Shown here: in pieces, positions 1-8,463 of the stretch | Layout: the number at the start of each line of letters is the position of its first letter | Position numbering within the stretch: the stretch's first letter is position 1 | NCBI RefSeq assembly: GCF_024972735.1 | Contig: NZ_CP087723.1 | Span: 1,984,001 to 2,048,000 of the forward strand | Direction: 5' to 3' | Length of the DNA: 64,000 nucleotides | Source of the DNA: Halalkaliarchaeum sp. AArc-CO | GTDB taxonomy: Archaea > Halobacteriota > Halobacteria > Halobacteriales > Haloferacaceae | Notes under the pieces: model-generated | What the model saw: the letters and a program-made list of their open reading frames with translations, nothing else | Databases searched by the model: none | Told to the model about the DNA's origin: nothing | Position numbers and translations under genes: made by a program

Positions 1-2
1 AT

Positions 3-875
3 CGGGAGTACGGTGGCACTCCCGACGCGGCGCTGTCTCGGGACGTCGAAGAACGTATCGGGGAGGCGATCGACGCGTTCCGCGCTGGCGTCAACGACTA
101 CTCGATAAAGAAGGTCGGCGAGGCCGCCGTCGACCTCGCGCGGTTCGGCAACGAGTACATCCAGCGCAACGAGCCCTGGAAGCTGACCGACGACGACCCG
201 GAGGCGGCGGCGCAGGTAATTCGCGACTGCGTGCAGCTGTCGAAGGCGGTGGCGGTGCTGTTCGAGCCGATCGCCCCCCGGACGGCCGAACGGTTGTGGG
301 CCCAGATCGGCGAGGGAAGCGACGTCCACGACGTGACCGTCGAGACGGCGCTGGAGGACCCGCAGTCGACGTTCGACGAGCCCACGGAACTGTTCGAGAA
401 GATCCCCGAAGAGCGCGTCGAACAGCTCAACGAGAAGCTGGAGGTGCGCGTCGAGGCCGCGACCGAGAACGACGAGTCATCTCCAGACGATACCGAAAGC
501 GACGAGGTGACGGACGACGACGAGGGAGACATGGCAGAACTCGAGCCCGTTTCCGACGAGCGGATCAGTTTCGAGAAGTTCCAGGAACTCGACGTCCGTG
601 TCGGCGAAATCATCTCCGCGGAGGGGATCGAAGGCGCCGACAAACTCGCACGCCTGGAGGTCGACATCGGCGTCGAGACCAGACAGGTCGTCGCCGGGAT
701 CAAGCAGCTCCACGACCTCGACTCGCTTCCCGGCACGAAGGTGATTCTACTGGCCAACCTCGAGAAGGCGGAGCTGTTCGGGGTCGAGTCGAACGGGATG
801 GTCCTCGCCGCCGGCGAGGAAGCCGACCTGCTTACGACCCACGGCGACGCGGAACCGGGCGAGCGGATCCGATAG
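3..875 (+). CDS. metG: Methionyl-tRNA synthetase, C-terminal part (5' truncated by window)
   Basis: This is the last 290 residues of methionyl-tRNA synthetase, which charges tRNA-Met in the cytoplasm. The first part reads as the helical anticodon-binding domain (for example LARFGNEYIQRNEPWKL, then LFEPIAPRTAERLW). An acidic linker of about 25 residues follows. The last 110 residues form an EMAP II/Trbp111-type tRNA-binding OB fold (FEKFQELDVRVGEI, then VVAGIKQ and GMVLAAG). The catalytic Rossmann domain lies upstream of the window. The frame is open from base 3. The appended tRNA-binding domain is usual in bacterial and many archaeal MetRS. Confidence 0.93.
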   Translation, partial: REYGGTPDAALSRDVEERIGEAIDAFRAGVNDYSIKKVGEAAVDLARFGNEYIQRNEPWKLTDDDPEAAAQVIRDCVQLSKAVAVLFEPIAPRTAERLWAQIGEGSDVHDVTVETALEDPQSTFDEPTELFEKIPEERVEQLNEKLEVRVEAATENDESSPDDTESDEVTDDDEGDMAELEPVSDERISFEKFQELDVRVGEIISAEGIEGADKLARLEVDIGVETRQVVAGIKQLHDLDSLPGTKVILLANLEKAELFGVESNGMVLAAGEEADLLTTHGDAEPGERIR

Positions 876-953
876 CGGCGTCGGGGGAACCCCCATCTAC
901 CTCGCCGAGAGGGAAGGACAGCTTTTTCGCCGGGCGAACCCGACGATCCGGTG

Positions 954-2063
954 ATGGGACTGGAGGAGGAGATCGAGGAACTCCGCGAGGAGATCGCCGA
1001 GACCCCCTACAACAAGGCGACCGAAGAGCACATCGGCCGCCTGAAGGCCAAACTCGCGGAGAAAAAAGAGAAGCTGGAAAACCAGTCCTCCCCGGGCGGC
1101 GGCCAGGGGTACGCCGTCGAAAAACACGGCGACGCCACCGTCGCACTCGTAGGGTTTCCCAGCGTCGGCAAGTCGACGCTGATAAACGCCGTGACGAACG
1201 CAGAGAGCGAAACCGGCGCCTACGAGTTCACGACGCTGGACGTCAACCCCGGAATGCTGCAGTATCGGGGGGCAAACATCCAGATGCTCGACGTTCCCGG
1301 GCTCATCGAGGGCGCTGCAGGAGGTCGCGGCGACGGCAAGGCGGTTCTTTCGGTGGTCCGGACGGCCGACCTGGTCGTCTTCCTGCTTTCGGTGTTCGAG
1401 ATCGACCAGTACGACCGCCTCAAGCGGGAACTGTACGACAACAAGATCCGGCTGGACGCCGAACCGCCGAACATCTCCGTCCGGAAGACCCACAAGGACG
1501 GGATCCGCGTCACGATGGGCGATGGCGTGTCGCTGGACGAGGAGACGGTAAAAAGCGTCCTGCGGGAACACGGGTTCGTCAACGCGGAGGTGACGATCCC
1601 CCACGACCTCACCTTGGACGAACTGATCGACGGCGTGATGGACAACCGCGTGTACCTCCCGTCGATCGTGGCCGTGAACAAGGCGGACCTCATCGACCGA
1701 GAGTACCTCCCGACCGTGGAGTCGGAACTCGAGGAGCGCGGCCTCGATCCCGACGAGGTGACGTTCATCTCGGCAGAGCAGGAGCGCGGCCTGGGCGCCC
1801 TGAAAGAACGGATCTGGAAGCAGCTGGGATTGATCCGCATCTACATGGACAAGCCCGGACGCGGCGTCGACTACGAGGAGCCGCTGATCCTCCGGGAGGG
1901 GCAGACTGTCGGCGACGCCTGTCGGAAGATCGGCGGCAACTTCGAGGAGCGGTTCAAGTTCGCACGCGTCACCGGTCCGAGCGCGAAACACGACGAACAG
2001 CAGGTGGGGAAGGACCACCAGCTCGAAGACGAGGACGTTCTCCGGATCGTGGCCCGGAAGTGA
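954..2063 (+). CDS. DRG/Rbg-family GTP-binding protein with TGS domain
   Basis: Developmentally regulated GTP-binding protein (DRG) homologue of 369 aa, the usual length. DRG proteins are Obg-like GTPases linked to ribosomes and translation. An N-terminal helical segment (about 1-45) leads to the G domain, with G1 GFPSVGKST at 67-75, G3 DVPG at 113-116 and G4 NKAD at 242-245. A C-terminal TGS domain covers about 292-369. A GTG codon sits directly before the ATG at 954; I chose the ATG because it gives the family-typical MGLEEEIEEL start. It follows metG by about 78 bp on the same strand. Confidence 0.93.
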   Translation: MGLEEEIEELREEIAETPYNKATEEHIGRLKAKLAEKKEKLENQSSPGGGQGYAVEKHGDATVALVGFPSVGKSTLINAVTNAESETGAYEFTTLDVNPGMLQYRGANIQMLDVPGLIEGAAGGRGDGKAVLSVVRTADLVVFLLSVFEIDQYDRLKRELYDNKIRLDAEPPNISVRKTHKDGIRVTMGDGVSLDEETVKSVLREHGFVNAEVTIPHDLTLDELIDGVMDNRVYLPSIVAVNKADLIDREYLPTVESELEERGLDPDEVTFISAEQERGLGALKERIWKQLGLIRIYMDKPGRGVDYEEPLILREGQTVGDACRKIGGNFEERFKFARVTGPSAKHDEQQVGKDHQLEDEDVLRIVARK

Positions 2064-2077
2064 ACGAACTGCTACCA

Positions 2078-2087
2078 AACCTTTAGG
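2078..2087 (+). promoter_or_regulatory. TATA-like box for the Zn alcohol dehydrogenase gene
   Basis: The segment AAACCTTTAGG lies about 33 bp before the ATG at 2117. That distance suits a short-leader or leaderless haloarchaeal transcript. This is pattern matching only. Confidence 0.4.
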
Positions 2088-2116
2088 TCCGGCGTCGTCG
2101 TCGGTTCTCCCGACCC

Positions 2117-3175
2117 ATGCGTGCAGCGATCCTTCGCGAGTACGGCGAACCGCTCGAGATCGCGACGGTTCCCGATCCCGAACCGGACTCCGACGGCGCG
2201 GTCGTCGCAGTCGAGGCCTGCGGTCTCTGCCGGAGCGACTGGCACGCCTGGAAGGGACACGGCGAGTGGGCGGACGACAACGTTCCCCTCGGACAGGTGC
2301 TGGGACACGAGCCGGCGGGAGCGGTGATCGCGGTCGGCGAGGAAGTCGACCGGATCGAGGTGGGCGATCGTGTCGTTGTCCCGTTCTCGCTGGGTGAGGG
2401 AACCTGTCACAACTGCCGGTCCGGTCACGGGAACGTCTGTCGGGACGGCCTCGCGCTGGGGTTCCAGCCGGAGGCGCCCGGGGCGTTCGCCGAGGAAGTG
2501 GCGGTTCCCGCGGCCGACTACAACCTCGTTCGGCTTCCGGACGCCCTCGAACCCAGGGACGCTGCCGTGCTCGGTTGCCGGTACATGACTGCCTACCACG
2601 CGCTGGCCGACCGTGCTGATCTTTCCGGTGGCGACTGGCTCGCGGTGCACGGCTGCGGCGGGGTCGGCCTGTCGGCGATCCAGCTCGCGGACGCACTCGG
2701 TGCCCGCATCGTCGCCGTCGATCCAGACGACCGGGCCAGGGACCGGGCGGCGACTGTCGGCGCCGACGCGACGATCGATCCTGGGGCGAGCGATCCCGTC
2801 GAGGAGATCCGTTCGCTTACGGACGGCGGCGCCGACGCCTCTGTCGACGCCCTCGGCATCGCCGAAACCTGCCGCAACTCCGTTCGGTGTCTCCGCGAGC
2901 GGGGCACCCACGCGCAGGTCGGGCTAACCACGGACGCCGAACGCGGCGAGGTCTCGCTACCGACCGACTGGATGACCCGGTGGGAGATCACGTTCGTCGG
3001 CTCCCGGGGGATGCCACCGACGCAGTACCAGCAACTGTTCGATCTCGTAGCGGCCTCCGGGATCGACCTTGCGGATCTCGTCGCCCGCGAGATCTCCCTC
3101 GAGAACGTCTCCGACAGGCTGGCGGCGATGACCGACCACGAAACCGTCGGCGTAGAAGTGATCACCGAATTTTGA
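2117..3175 (+). CDS. Zinc-dependent alcohol dehydrogenase (MDR superfamily)
   Basis: Medium-chain dehydrogenase/reductase of 352 aa, expected to oxidise an alcohol or reduce an aldehyde with NAD(P). Catalytic-zinc ligands are visible as Cys38 (GLCRSD) and His64-Glu65 (GHE). The Rossmann loop GCGGVG starts near residue 179. The structural-zinc lobe reads C97-x2-C100-x7-C108, so one of the four usual cysteines is missing and His104 is the only obvious substitute. The substrate cannot be told from sequence. It appears to be monocistronic. Confidence 0.88.
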   Translation: MRAAILREYGEPLEIATVPDPEPDSDGAVVAVEACGLCRSDWHAWKGHGEWADDNVPLGQVLGHEPAGAVIAVGEEVDRIEVGDRVVVPFSLGEGTCHNCRSGHGNVCRDGLALGFQPEAPGAFAEEVAVPAADYNLVRLPDALEPRDAAVLGCRYMTAYHALADRADLSGGDWLAVHGCGGVGLSAIQLADALGARIVAVDPDDRARDRAATVGADATIDPGASDPVEEIRSLTDGGADASVDALGIAETCRNSVRCLRERGTHAQVGLTTDAERGEVSLPTDWMTRWEITFVGSRGMPPTQYQQLFDLVAASGIDLADLVAREISLENVSDRLAAMTDHETVGVEVITEF

Positions 3176-3247
3176 TCGCCGTCCGGTGAGATACGAGCGA
3201 CCACTCCTTCCCGTGAGGTTCAAGCGACTCGATCCCCTCGAACTTCC

Positions 3248-3718
3248 ATGGACGACGCCGTCTCTCGGCCGCCGGGTTCAACTGCTCGGGCGGCGATCGC
3301 CGTCCTTCTACTGGGGTTGCTCCCCTGGAGCGTGCTCTGGCAGGGAGACGACGTCGCGTTCGTCATGGTCTGGGGGCTGTTCCATCCGAGCGGTCTCCAC
3401 GTTCACTCGCTTTACGTGTTGCTCACGGAGTCGTGGCCGTCCTACTGGCTGCTCCCGCACTCGCTGCGCGTGTGGCCGGTCGGGACGCTCCTGTACGGGG
3501 CGGCGCTTGCGAGCGCAGGTGGAGGTGCCGTCTTTCGACGGGAGGATCCGCGAGTTACGGGCGGCTTACTCGTCCTCGCGGGGATCGCGGCGCTTTGGGT
3601 CTCGCTTGGACTTGCAACCCGAACCGTGGGGGACGTGATCGCGATTCCGGTCGGCACCGTCGGGCTCTGGCTAGTCGCGTGGTGGTGGTACGGTCCGGCG
3701 CTGCGAAACCTGGTGTAG
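3248..3718 (+). CDS. Haloarchaeal membrane protein of unknown function (resembles TIGR04206 family)
   Basis: Small integral membrane protein of 156 aa with about four hydrophobic segments (near 12-32, 76-96, 102-122 and 130-150). The PWSVLWQGDD stretch after the first segment resembles the haloarchaeal TIGR04206 family as I remember it. No catalytic motif is visible. The ATG at 3248 lies 72 bp after the alcohol dehydrogenase stop. The function is unknown. Confidence 0.72.
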   Translation: MDDAVSRPPGSTARAAIAVLLLGLLPWSVLWQGDDVAFVMVWGLFHPSGLHVHSLYVLLTESWPSYWLLPHSLRVWPVGTLLYGAALASAGGGAVFRREDPRVTGGLLVLAGIAALWVSLGLATRTVGDVIAIPVGTVGLWLVAWWWYGPALRNLV

Positions 3719-3741
3719 GAGAGTTCGCCGGCCGCGACCGA

Positions 3742-4095
3742 TCAGTCCTTCCAGTCTGGATCAGTCCGTGGCGGGGAGAAGACGTCGATGCCCACCGCCG
3801 GTTCGTCGCCGTGGTTGGACACCTCGTGGGGCTGGCCGCCCGGGAGCACGTAGCTGTCGCCCTCTTGGAGGACGAGCTCTTCTCTCTGGCCGCTGTCCTC
3901 GCCGACGACGAACGTGAGTTCCCCTCGAAGGAGATAGCCCGCCTGCTCGTGGGGGTGACTGTGCGTCGGGACTTCCTTGCCCGGTTCGATCCGGAACTTC
4001 TGGAGGCTCATCCGCTCGCCAGCCGCCAGCGCCGAGAGGTGAACGCCCTCGACAGCTTCGCTCGGGTCGGCCTCGTCGGCCGTGATCCGTTCCAT
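3742..4095 (-). CDS. Cupin-domain protein
   Basis: Single-domain cupin of 117 aa. Metal-site motif 1 is HSHPHEQAGYLLRGE and motif 2 ends in LPGGQPHEV, giving the usual His/Glu ligand set. Such small cupins can be isomerases, dioxygenases or ligand sensors, and the specific role is not visible. An in-frame ATG exists further upstream at 4119. I chose 4095 because a TATA-like CACTTAAAC at 4117-4125 lies about 26 bp ahead of it, which fits a leaderless start. The gene is divergent from the aminotransferase operon and shares its 140-bp promoter region. Confidence 0.85.
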   Translation of the reverse strand: MERITADEADPSEAVEGVHLSALAAGERMSLQKFRIEPGKEVPTHSHPHEQAGYLLRGELTFVVGEDSGQREELVLQEGDSYVLPGGQPHEVSNHGDEPAVGIDVFSPPRTDPDWKD

Positions 4096-4116
4096 ACCCC
4101 CTCTGCGGGCGTACAT

Positions 4117-4125
4117 CACTTAAAC
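4117..4125 (-). promoter_or_regulatory. TATA-like box for the cupin gene
   Basis: Read on the minus strand this is GTTTAAGTG. It is centred about 26 bp before the ATG at 4095, as expected for a leaderless haloarchaeal transcript. It also argues against the longer in-frame start. Confidence 0.5.
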
Positions 4126-4181
4126 ACCTGCAAATACGGAGGTCACTCTCCCCGGCTGTTCAATTTTGACCATTCGCGTCG

Positions 4182-4189
4182 CCTTTAAG
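4182..4189 (+). promoter_or_regulatory. TATA-like box for the aminotransferase operon
   Basis: CCTTTAAG sits about 50 bp before the ATG at 4236. Transcription would start near 4211, inside the inverted repeat that follows. Confidence 0.5.
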
Positions 4190-4201
4190 CAGCACTCGAA
4201 C

Positions 4202-4235
4202 GTGTACTTGTGTACTGCTACCGTACAACAGTACA
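4202..4235. promoter_or_regulatory. Candidate operator: direct and inverted repeats abutting the aminotransferase start
   Basis: Two 8-bp near-identical direct repeats (GTGTACTT at 4202-4209, GTGTACTG at 4210-4217) are followed by a perfect inverted repeat, TGTACTG (4211-4217) with CAGTACA (4229-4235). The last base of the repeat touches the ATG. The position over the predicted transcription start suits a repressor site. The binding protein is unknown. Confidence 0.5.
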
Positions 4236-5393
4236 ATGATCGATTTTTCCAACCGAGTCAACGCAGTCGAACCGGCCGCACCGTTCGTGATAACCAATCT
4301 CGTTTCCGAACTTCAAGAGCAGGGAGAAGACATCGTCGATCTCAGCGTCGGCCAGCCCGACTTCGAAACCCCAGAGGAGATCCTCGAGGCGACCCACGAG
4401 GCGCTGGATGCGGGACACACGACGTACACGCCCTCGGACGGGATCCCCAAGCTCCGGCGCGCTGCCGCAGGGTATCTCAACGAGCGCCACGGACTCGATT
4501 ACGCCCCGGAGAACATCATCGCGACGCCTGGTGGCAAGCAGGCGCTGTTCGAGACGGTCATGGCGATCGTCGATCCCGGCGACGAAGTGATCGTGTTCGA
4601 TCCGGTCTGGTCTTCCTACGAGCCGATGGTGAAACTCGCCGGCGGCGAGGCAGTTCACGTGGATCTCGCGCCGTACGACTTCCGGCTCGAGCCGGCCCTG
4701 GACGACCTCGCCGAGGCGATCACCGACGACACTGCCCTGATCATGCTCAACTCGCCGGTCAACCCCAGCGGGATGGTGTTCTCCCGCGCCGCCTTCGAGG
4801 GAGTTCGCGACCTCGCGGTGGATCACGATATTCCGGTCATCTCCGACGAGATCTACAAGGAACTGATCTTCGAGAAAGAACAACCGAGCCTGGCGGCGCT
4901 GGACGGGATGTTCGACCGGACGATCACCATCAACGGCGTCTCGAAGACCTACTCGATGACCGGCTACCGCCTGGGCTTTATGGCCGCACCCACCGACCAC
5001 ACGACCCAGGCCGGGAAGGTCCACAGCCACTCGGTGTCGTGTGCTTCGAACTTCGTCCAGCACGCCGCCGCCGAGGCGCTCGGCAACGCCGACACCGACG
5101 CGATCGCCGGGGAGATGAAAGAGACGTTCAGGCGCCGCAGCGAGACGCTCGTCGATCTGTTCGCCGAGCGCGGGGTCGATATCCCCGAGCCCGAGAGCGC
5201 TTTCTACGCGATGATCCCGATCGAGTCCGACGACGACATGCAGTGGTGCAAGGACGCGGTGCGGGAGGCCGGTGTCGGCCTGGTTCCCGGACAGGCGTTC
5301 GGGACGCCCGGCTACGTGCGTGCCTCCGTCGTCGACACGGAAGAGCGGATCCGTGAAGCCGTCGATCGGCTGGACGCCGAGGGATTCATATGA
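4236..5393 (+). CDS. Pyridoxal-phosphate aminotransferase, class I/II
   Basis: Fold-type I aminotransferase of 385 aa that moves an amino group between an amino acid and a 2-oxo acid. Visible marks are the N-terminal DLSVGQPDFETP, the NSPVNPSG motif holding the PLP-contacting Asn (about 175), SDEIY at 203-207, and the Schiff-base lysine Lys237 in NGVSKTYSMTG. The closest general class is aspartate/aromatic aminotransferase-like, and substrate choice is not decidable. Its stop overlaps the next start as ATGA, so it is translationally coupled to a 2-hydroxyacid dehydrogenase. The pair could interconvert an amino acid, its 2-oxo acid and its 2-hydroxy acid. Confidence 0.9.
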   Translation: MIDFSNRVNAVEPAAPFVITNLVSELQEQGEDIVDLSVGQPDFETPEEILEATHEALDAGHTTYTPSDGIPKLRRAAAGYLNERHGLDYAPENIIATPGGKQALFETVMAIVDPGDEVIVFDPVWSSYEPMVKLAGGEAVHVDLAPYDFRLEPALDDLAEAITDDTALIMLNSPVNPSGMVFSRAAFEGVRDLAVDHDIPVISDEIYKELIFEKEQPSLAALDGMFDRTITINGVSKTYSMTGYRLGFMAAPTDHTTQAGKVHSHSVSCASNFVQHAAAEALGNADTDAIAGEMKETFRRRSETLVDLFAERGVDIPEPESAFYAMIPIESDDDMQWCKDAVREAGVGLVPGQAFGTPGYVRASVVDTEERIREAVDRLDAEGFI

Positions 5394-6418
5394 GGGACGG
5401 AAGCGCAGGGGATCCGAACGGCAACCCGACGGTGTACGTCACCCGGCAGATCCCCGACGCCGGCCTGGAACTGCTCGAAGAGTCGTGTGACCTCCACGTC
5501 TGGGACGGCAAGCTCCCGCCGTCGAAGGATCACATCATCGAGCGACTCGCGGAGCTGGAGGCCGACGGCCTGTTGTGTCTCCTCTCCGACGACGTCGACG
5601 GCGAGGTCATGGACGCCTCGCCGAACCTGCAGGTCGTGAGCACCTTCTCCGTGGGGTACGACCACGTCGACCTCGACGACGCAGCAGACCGCGGGATCGC
5701 AGTCGGCCACACGCCGGGCGTCCTGTCGGAGACGACCGCCGACTTCGCGTGGTCGCTTTTGATGACTACCGCGAGACGGACCGTCGAGGGCCAGGAGTAC
5801 GTCCTTGACGGCGAGTGGGAGACGTGGGGACCGAAACTCCTGACCGGCCCGGACGTCCACCACGCAACGCTGGGCGTCATCGGCCTCGGAAACATCGGCG
5901 AGGCGGTCGCCCGTCGCGCGGCTGGCTTCGAGATGGAGGTGCTCTACTCCGACGTCGGACCGAACGAGGAGGCGGAAGCCGACCTGGAGGCCGCCGGCGT
6001 CGACGTCACCTACGTGGATCAGAACGAACTCCTCGATCGCAGCGACTTCGTCACCCTCCACGTCCCGCTGTTCGAGTCGACCCACCACCTGATCGGCGAG
6101 GCGGAACTCCGCCGGATGAAGGAGGGTGCAATTCTCATAAACACGAGCCGGGGTCCGATCGTCGACACCGAGGCGCTCGATACGGCCCTCGAGGAAGGGT
6201 GGATCGAGCGTGCGGGGCTGGACGTGACCGATCCCGAGCCGCTCCCGGCGGACCACGAGATCCTCCGGCACTGTCCCGAAAAGCTGGTCGTCACCCCGCA
6301 CATCGCGAGTGCGAGCATCGGAACCCGCAACCAGATGGCGACGATGGCCGCCGAGAACCTGCTTGCCGGCATGGCAGGCGAATCGCTCCCGAACTCGGCG
6401 CTCGAGGATCGTTCGTAA
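5390..6418 (+). CDS. D-2-hydroxyacid dehydrogenase (NAD-dependent, glyoxylate reductase-like)
   Basis: D-isomer-specific 2-hydroxyacid dehydrogenase of 342 aa. The NAD loop is GLGNIG at 165-170, the substrate-binding Arg is 254 in NTSRGPIVD, and the catalytic His is 304 in VTPHIASAS. FSVGYDHVDLD near 86-96 is typical of the glyoxylate/hydroxypyruvate reductase branch. The first 12 residues are extra relative to most homologues. The ATG overlaps the aminotransferase stop by 4 bp, so the two are likely made together and may act on the same 2-oxo acid. Confidence 0.9.
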   Translation: MRDGSAGDPNGNPTVYVTRQIPDAGLELLEESCDLHVWDGKLPPSKDHIIERLAELEADGLLCLLSDDVDGEVMDASPNLQVVSTFSVGYDHVDLDDAADRGIAVGHTPGVLSETTADFAWSLLMTTARRTVEGQEYVLDGEWETWGPKLLTGPDVHHATLGVIGLGNIGEAVARRAAGFEMEVLYSDVGPNEEAEADLEAAGVDVTYVDQNELLDRSDFVTLHVPLFESTHHLIGEAELRRMKEGAILINTSRGPIVDTEALDTALEEGWIERAGLDVTDPEPLPADHEILRHCPEKLVVTPHIASASIGTRNQMATMAAENLLAGMAGESLPNSALEDRS

Positions 6419-6556
6419 GCCGACCAAACGAATTCCCGTACCGGTATTCACCCTTCTGGAAGATCGCTTATTGCGGTTCGATAGCCTTTACTACTGCCCA
6501 TCGACAGATCAATCACCGTCAGCTATGTCTGATCCGAACCTCTCGGTGGGTTTTTG

Positions 6557-7234
6557 ATGACCGATATCGAGCGACGTCCGGAGGACGAAACGGAATATAA
6601 TGAGTACCTCCAGCGGAGTGAAACAGTCTGGAACCGATGGAGCGAGTGGTACCGGCTGAGTGAGCAAGATTTCGAGCCGATACGCGAGGCGTTGCTCGAC
6701 AGCCTCGACATCGAAGTGGGTGACCGTGTGCTGGAGATCGGCTGTGGCCCCGGTGTCAACTTCGGAATGATCCGAGATGCTATCGGCTCCTCCGGGCGCC
6801 TCGTTGCTGTGGATTACAGTCCAGAGATGATTGCCAAAGCCAACGCACGGATTGCCACCAACGGCTGGGAGAACGTCGACGTTGTCCGGGCGGATGCGAC
6901 GACGGCCGACCTGGGTGGCCCCTACGACGCAGCTATCGCCACCCTCGCATTGGGTGTGATGCCGGACATCGAACGCGCCGTCCAGAATATTCACTCGTCG
7001 CTCGAGCCGGGGGCTCCGCTGGGCGTCCTCGACATCCGCCCCTTCCAGTCGGGTTTGCGTAGAGTGGTTAATCCGCTACTCCGGTGGGTCCTGAGCTGGT
7101 ACGCCAACTGGAATCCGAATGAGGACGTTCCAACGGCTGTCGACGGTGTCTTCGGGGGATATGACCAGTTCCAGACGTATATGTTGGGGACGGTCTACAC
7201 CCTCGAAGCGACCCGACGTAACAGCAGGGACTGA
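6557..7234 (+). CDS. Class I SAM-dependent methyltransferase
   Basis: Methyltransferase of 225 aa. SAM motif I is VLEIGCGPG at 58-66, followed by the acidic VAVDYSPEM and the post-motif RADA. The C-terminal half carries a short hydrophobic amphipathic stretch (VNPLLRWVLSWYANW). Overall it looks like UbiE/COQ5-type small-molecule methyltransferases, with no specific substrate apparent. I chose the ATG at 6557 over an adjacent in-frame TTG at 6554. It opens the lower-GC accessory patch and has no obvious operon partner. Confidence 0.82.
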   Translation: MTDIERRPEDETEYNEYLQRSETVWNRWSEWYRLSEQDFEPIREALLDSLDIEVGDRVLEIGCGPGVNFGMIRDAIGSSGRLVAVDYSPEMIAKANARIATNGWENVDVVRADATTADLGGPYDAAIATLALGVMPDIERAVQNIHSSLEPGAPLGVLDIRPFQSGLRRVVNPLLRWVLSWYANWNPNEDVPTAVDGVFGGYDQFQTYMLGTVYTLEATRRNSRD

Positions 7235-7322
7235 TCCCCCGTCTTGCACGACCGTCTCTCCAATTCAACGATTATCTGAACATAAATGCAAGACATCGAG
7301 TATTAATACACGGCGACGAATG

Positions 7323-7380
7323 ACGGATCGAGACTGAGACTGTGATTGTAGTTTACAGAATTTTTATGCAATCGATCCGT
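7323..7380. promoter_or_regulatory. Inverted repeat flanking the promoter of the first CPBP gene
   Basis: ACGGATCGA (7323-7331) pairs exactly with TCGATCCGT (7372-7380). A TATA-like TTTTTATGC at 7361-7369 lies between the arms. The 40-bp spacing is long for one dimer site, so this may be a pair of half-sites or chance. Confidence 0.3.
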
Positions 7381-7438
7381 TTACTGGAAACCGAACCGCA
7401 CTGAACGAACTGATCAATCCACGAGAATACCCGAATCC

Positions 7439-8425
7439 ATGATGGGCCGAACAATTATCGAAAGAGTGATGGGAATCGCCCATTCGATATTCTCGACTAT
7501 CCTGTGGAACGACTCGCAGGATAGAGCCCGGGCACCATGGCGAATTGTTCTGCCCCTGGTTCCTGTTCTCCTCATAGCGGCCCTTGTTGCAACCGTAATC
7601 GTCGATACGGTTTCGATACCCGCACTCATTTTCATCACCCAATTGACCCTCGCCCTCTCGGCGTTCGTTGCATTCGCAGTGAGTACGCGGTACCTCGATC
7701 GAGGCCGATCGATCTGGGACTACGGGGTACGTACTGATCGTCGCTGGGGACTGAATCTCACCGCGGGGTTCGTGATCGGCATTCTGGCTGTGGTGTTCCC
7801 ATCTGTTGTGGGAATCGCGACGGGATGGTACGGGGTCTCAACCTTGTTTGCCACCCACTCGATGGCGCTTTGGGCCGGACTCGGGTTGATCTTCCTGGCG
7901 TACCTCTGTACGGGCTTCTGGGAGGAACTCGTCTTCCGGGGGGTCCTCATGTCGAACGCGGCAGACGGACTTCGGGGTTGGTTCGGGAGGAAGAACGTGA
8001 TCGTCGTCGTGCTGGTACTGCAGGCAATCATTTTCGGTCTCGTCCACGTCGATCAATGGATGGTTCAGGCACCGCATCCCGCGTTCGTTGCAACCTGGAT
8101 TCTCGGCGGGCTCATGTTTGGACTGCTCTATCTGTGGAGCAACGATCTGGCCCTTCCGATCGGCGTCCATGCGGCGATCAATACTGCAGAGGCCGGTCTG
8201 GTTTCCCAGACGGCGCCGGCTGACGGCGGTATCCCGGTACTCGTATTGGTCGAACCGATCAGTCAATCGATACTCGCGGGCCACGGTGGCATCTTGATGA
8301 TCAGTCGAACACTGATCGCCTTGCTCCTCGGCGTATTGTGGCTCCGTTACGTTCGAAAGGGTGATCTGGTGTTATGGACGCATCCCGCTATGGTCGTGGT
8401 TGAACAGCCCCACGAGGAAACGTGA
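7439..8425 (+). CDS. CPBP-family intramembrane metalloprotease (Rce1/Abi-like)
   Basis: Polytopic membrane protein of 328 aa with about eight hydrophobic segments. The CPBP catalytic motifs are intact: EE at 162-163 with Arg167 (WEELVFRG), His203 (FGLVHVDQW), and His244 with Asn248 (GVHAAIN). The family includes CAAX prenyl endopeptidases and bacteriocin self-immunity proteins, all glutamate-type intramembrane proteases. A second ATG lies directly after the first. It is a clear paralogue of the gene at 8464-9375, sharing RAPWRI near the N-terminus, STRYLD, WDYG and NDLALPIG/GDLALPIG. The two genes converge, ending 38 bp apart. Confidence 0.87.
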   Translation: MMGRTIIERVMGIAHSIFSTILWNDSQDRARAPWRIVLPLVPVLLIAALVATVIVDTVSIPALIFITQLTLALSAFVAFAVSTRYLDRGRSIWDYGVRTDRRWGLNLTAGFVIGILAVVFPSVVGIATGWYGVSTLFATHSMALWAGLGLIFLAYLCTGFWEELVFRGVLMSNAADGLRGWFGRKNVIVVVLVLQAIIFGLVHVDQWMVQAPHPAFVATWILGGLMFGLLYLWSNDLALPIGVHAAINTAEAGLVSQTAPADGGIPVLVLVEPISQSILAGHGGILMISRTLIALLLGVLWLRYVRKGDLVLWTHPAMVVVEQPHEET

Positions 8426-8463
8426 TTTCCTCGCCGATCTGGTAATTCTGGAACGGGTTTCGC

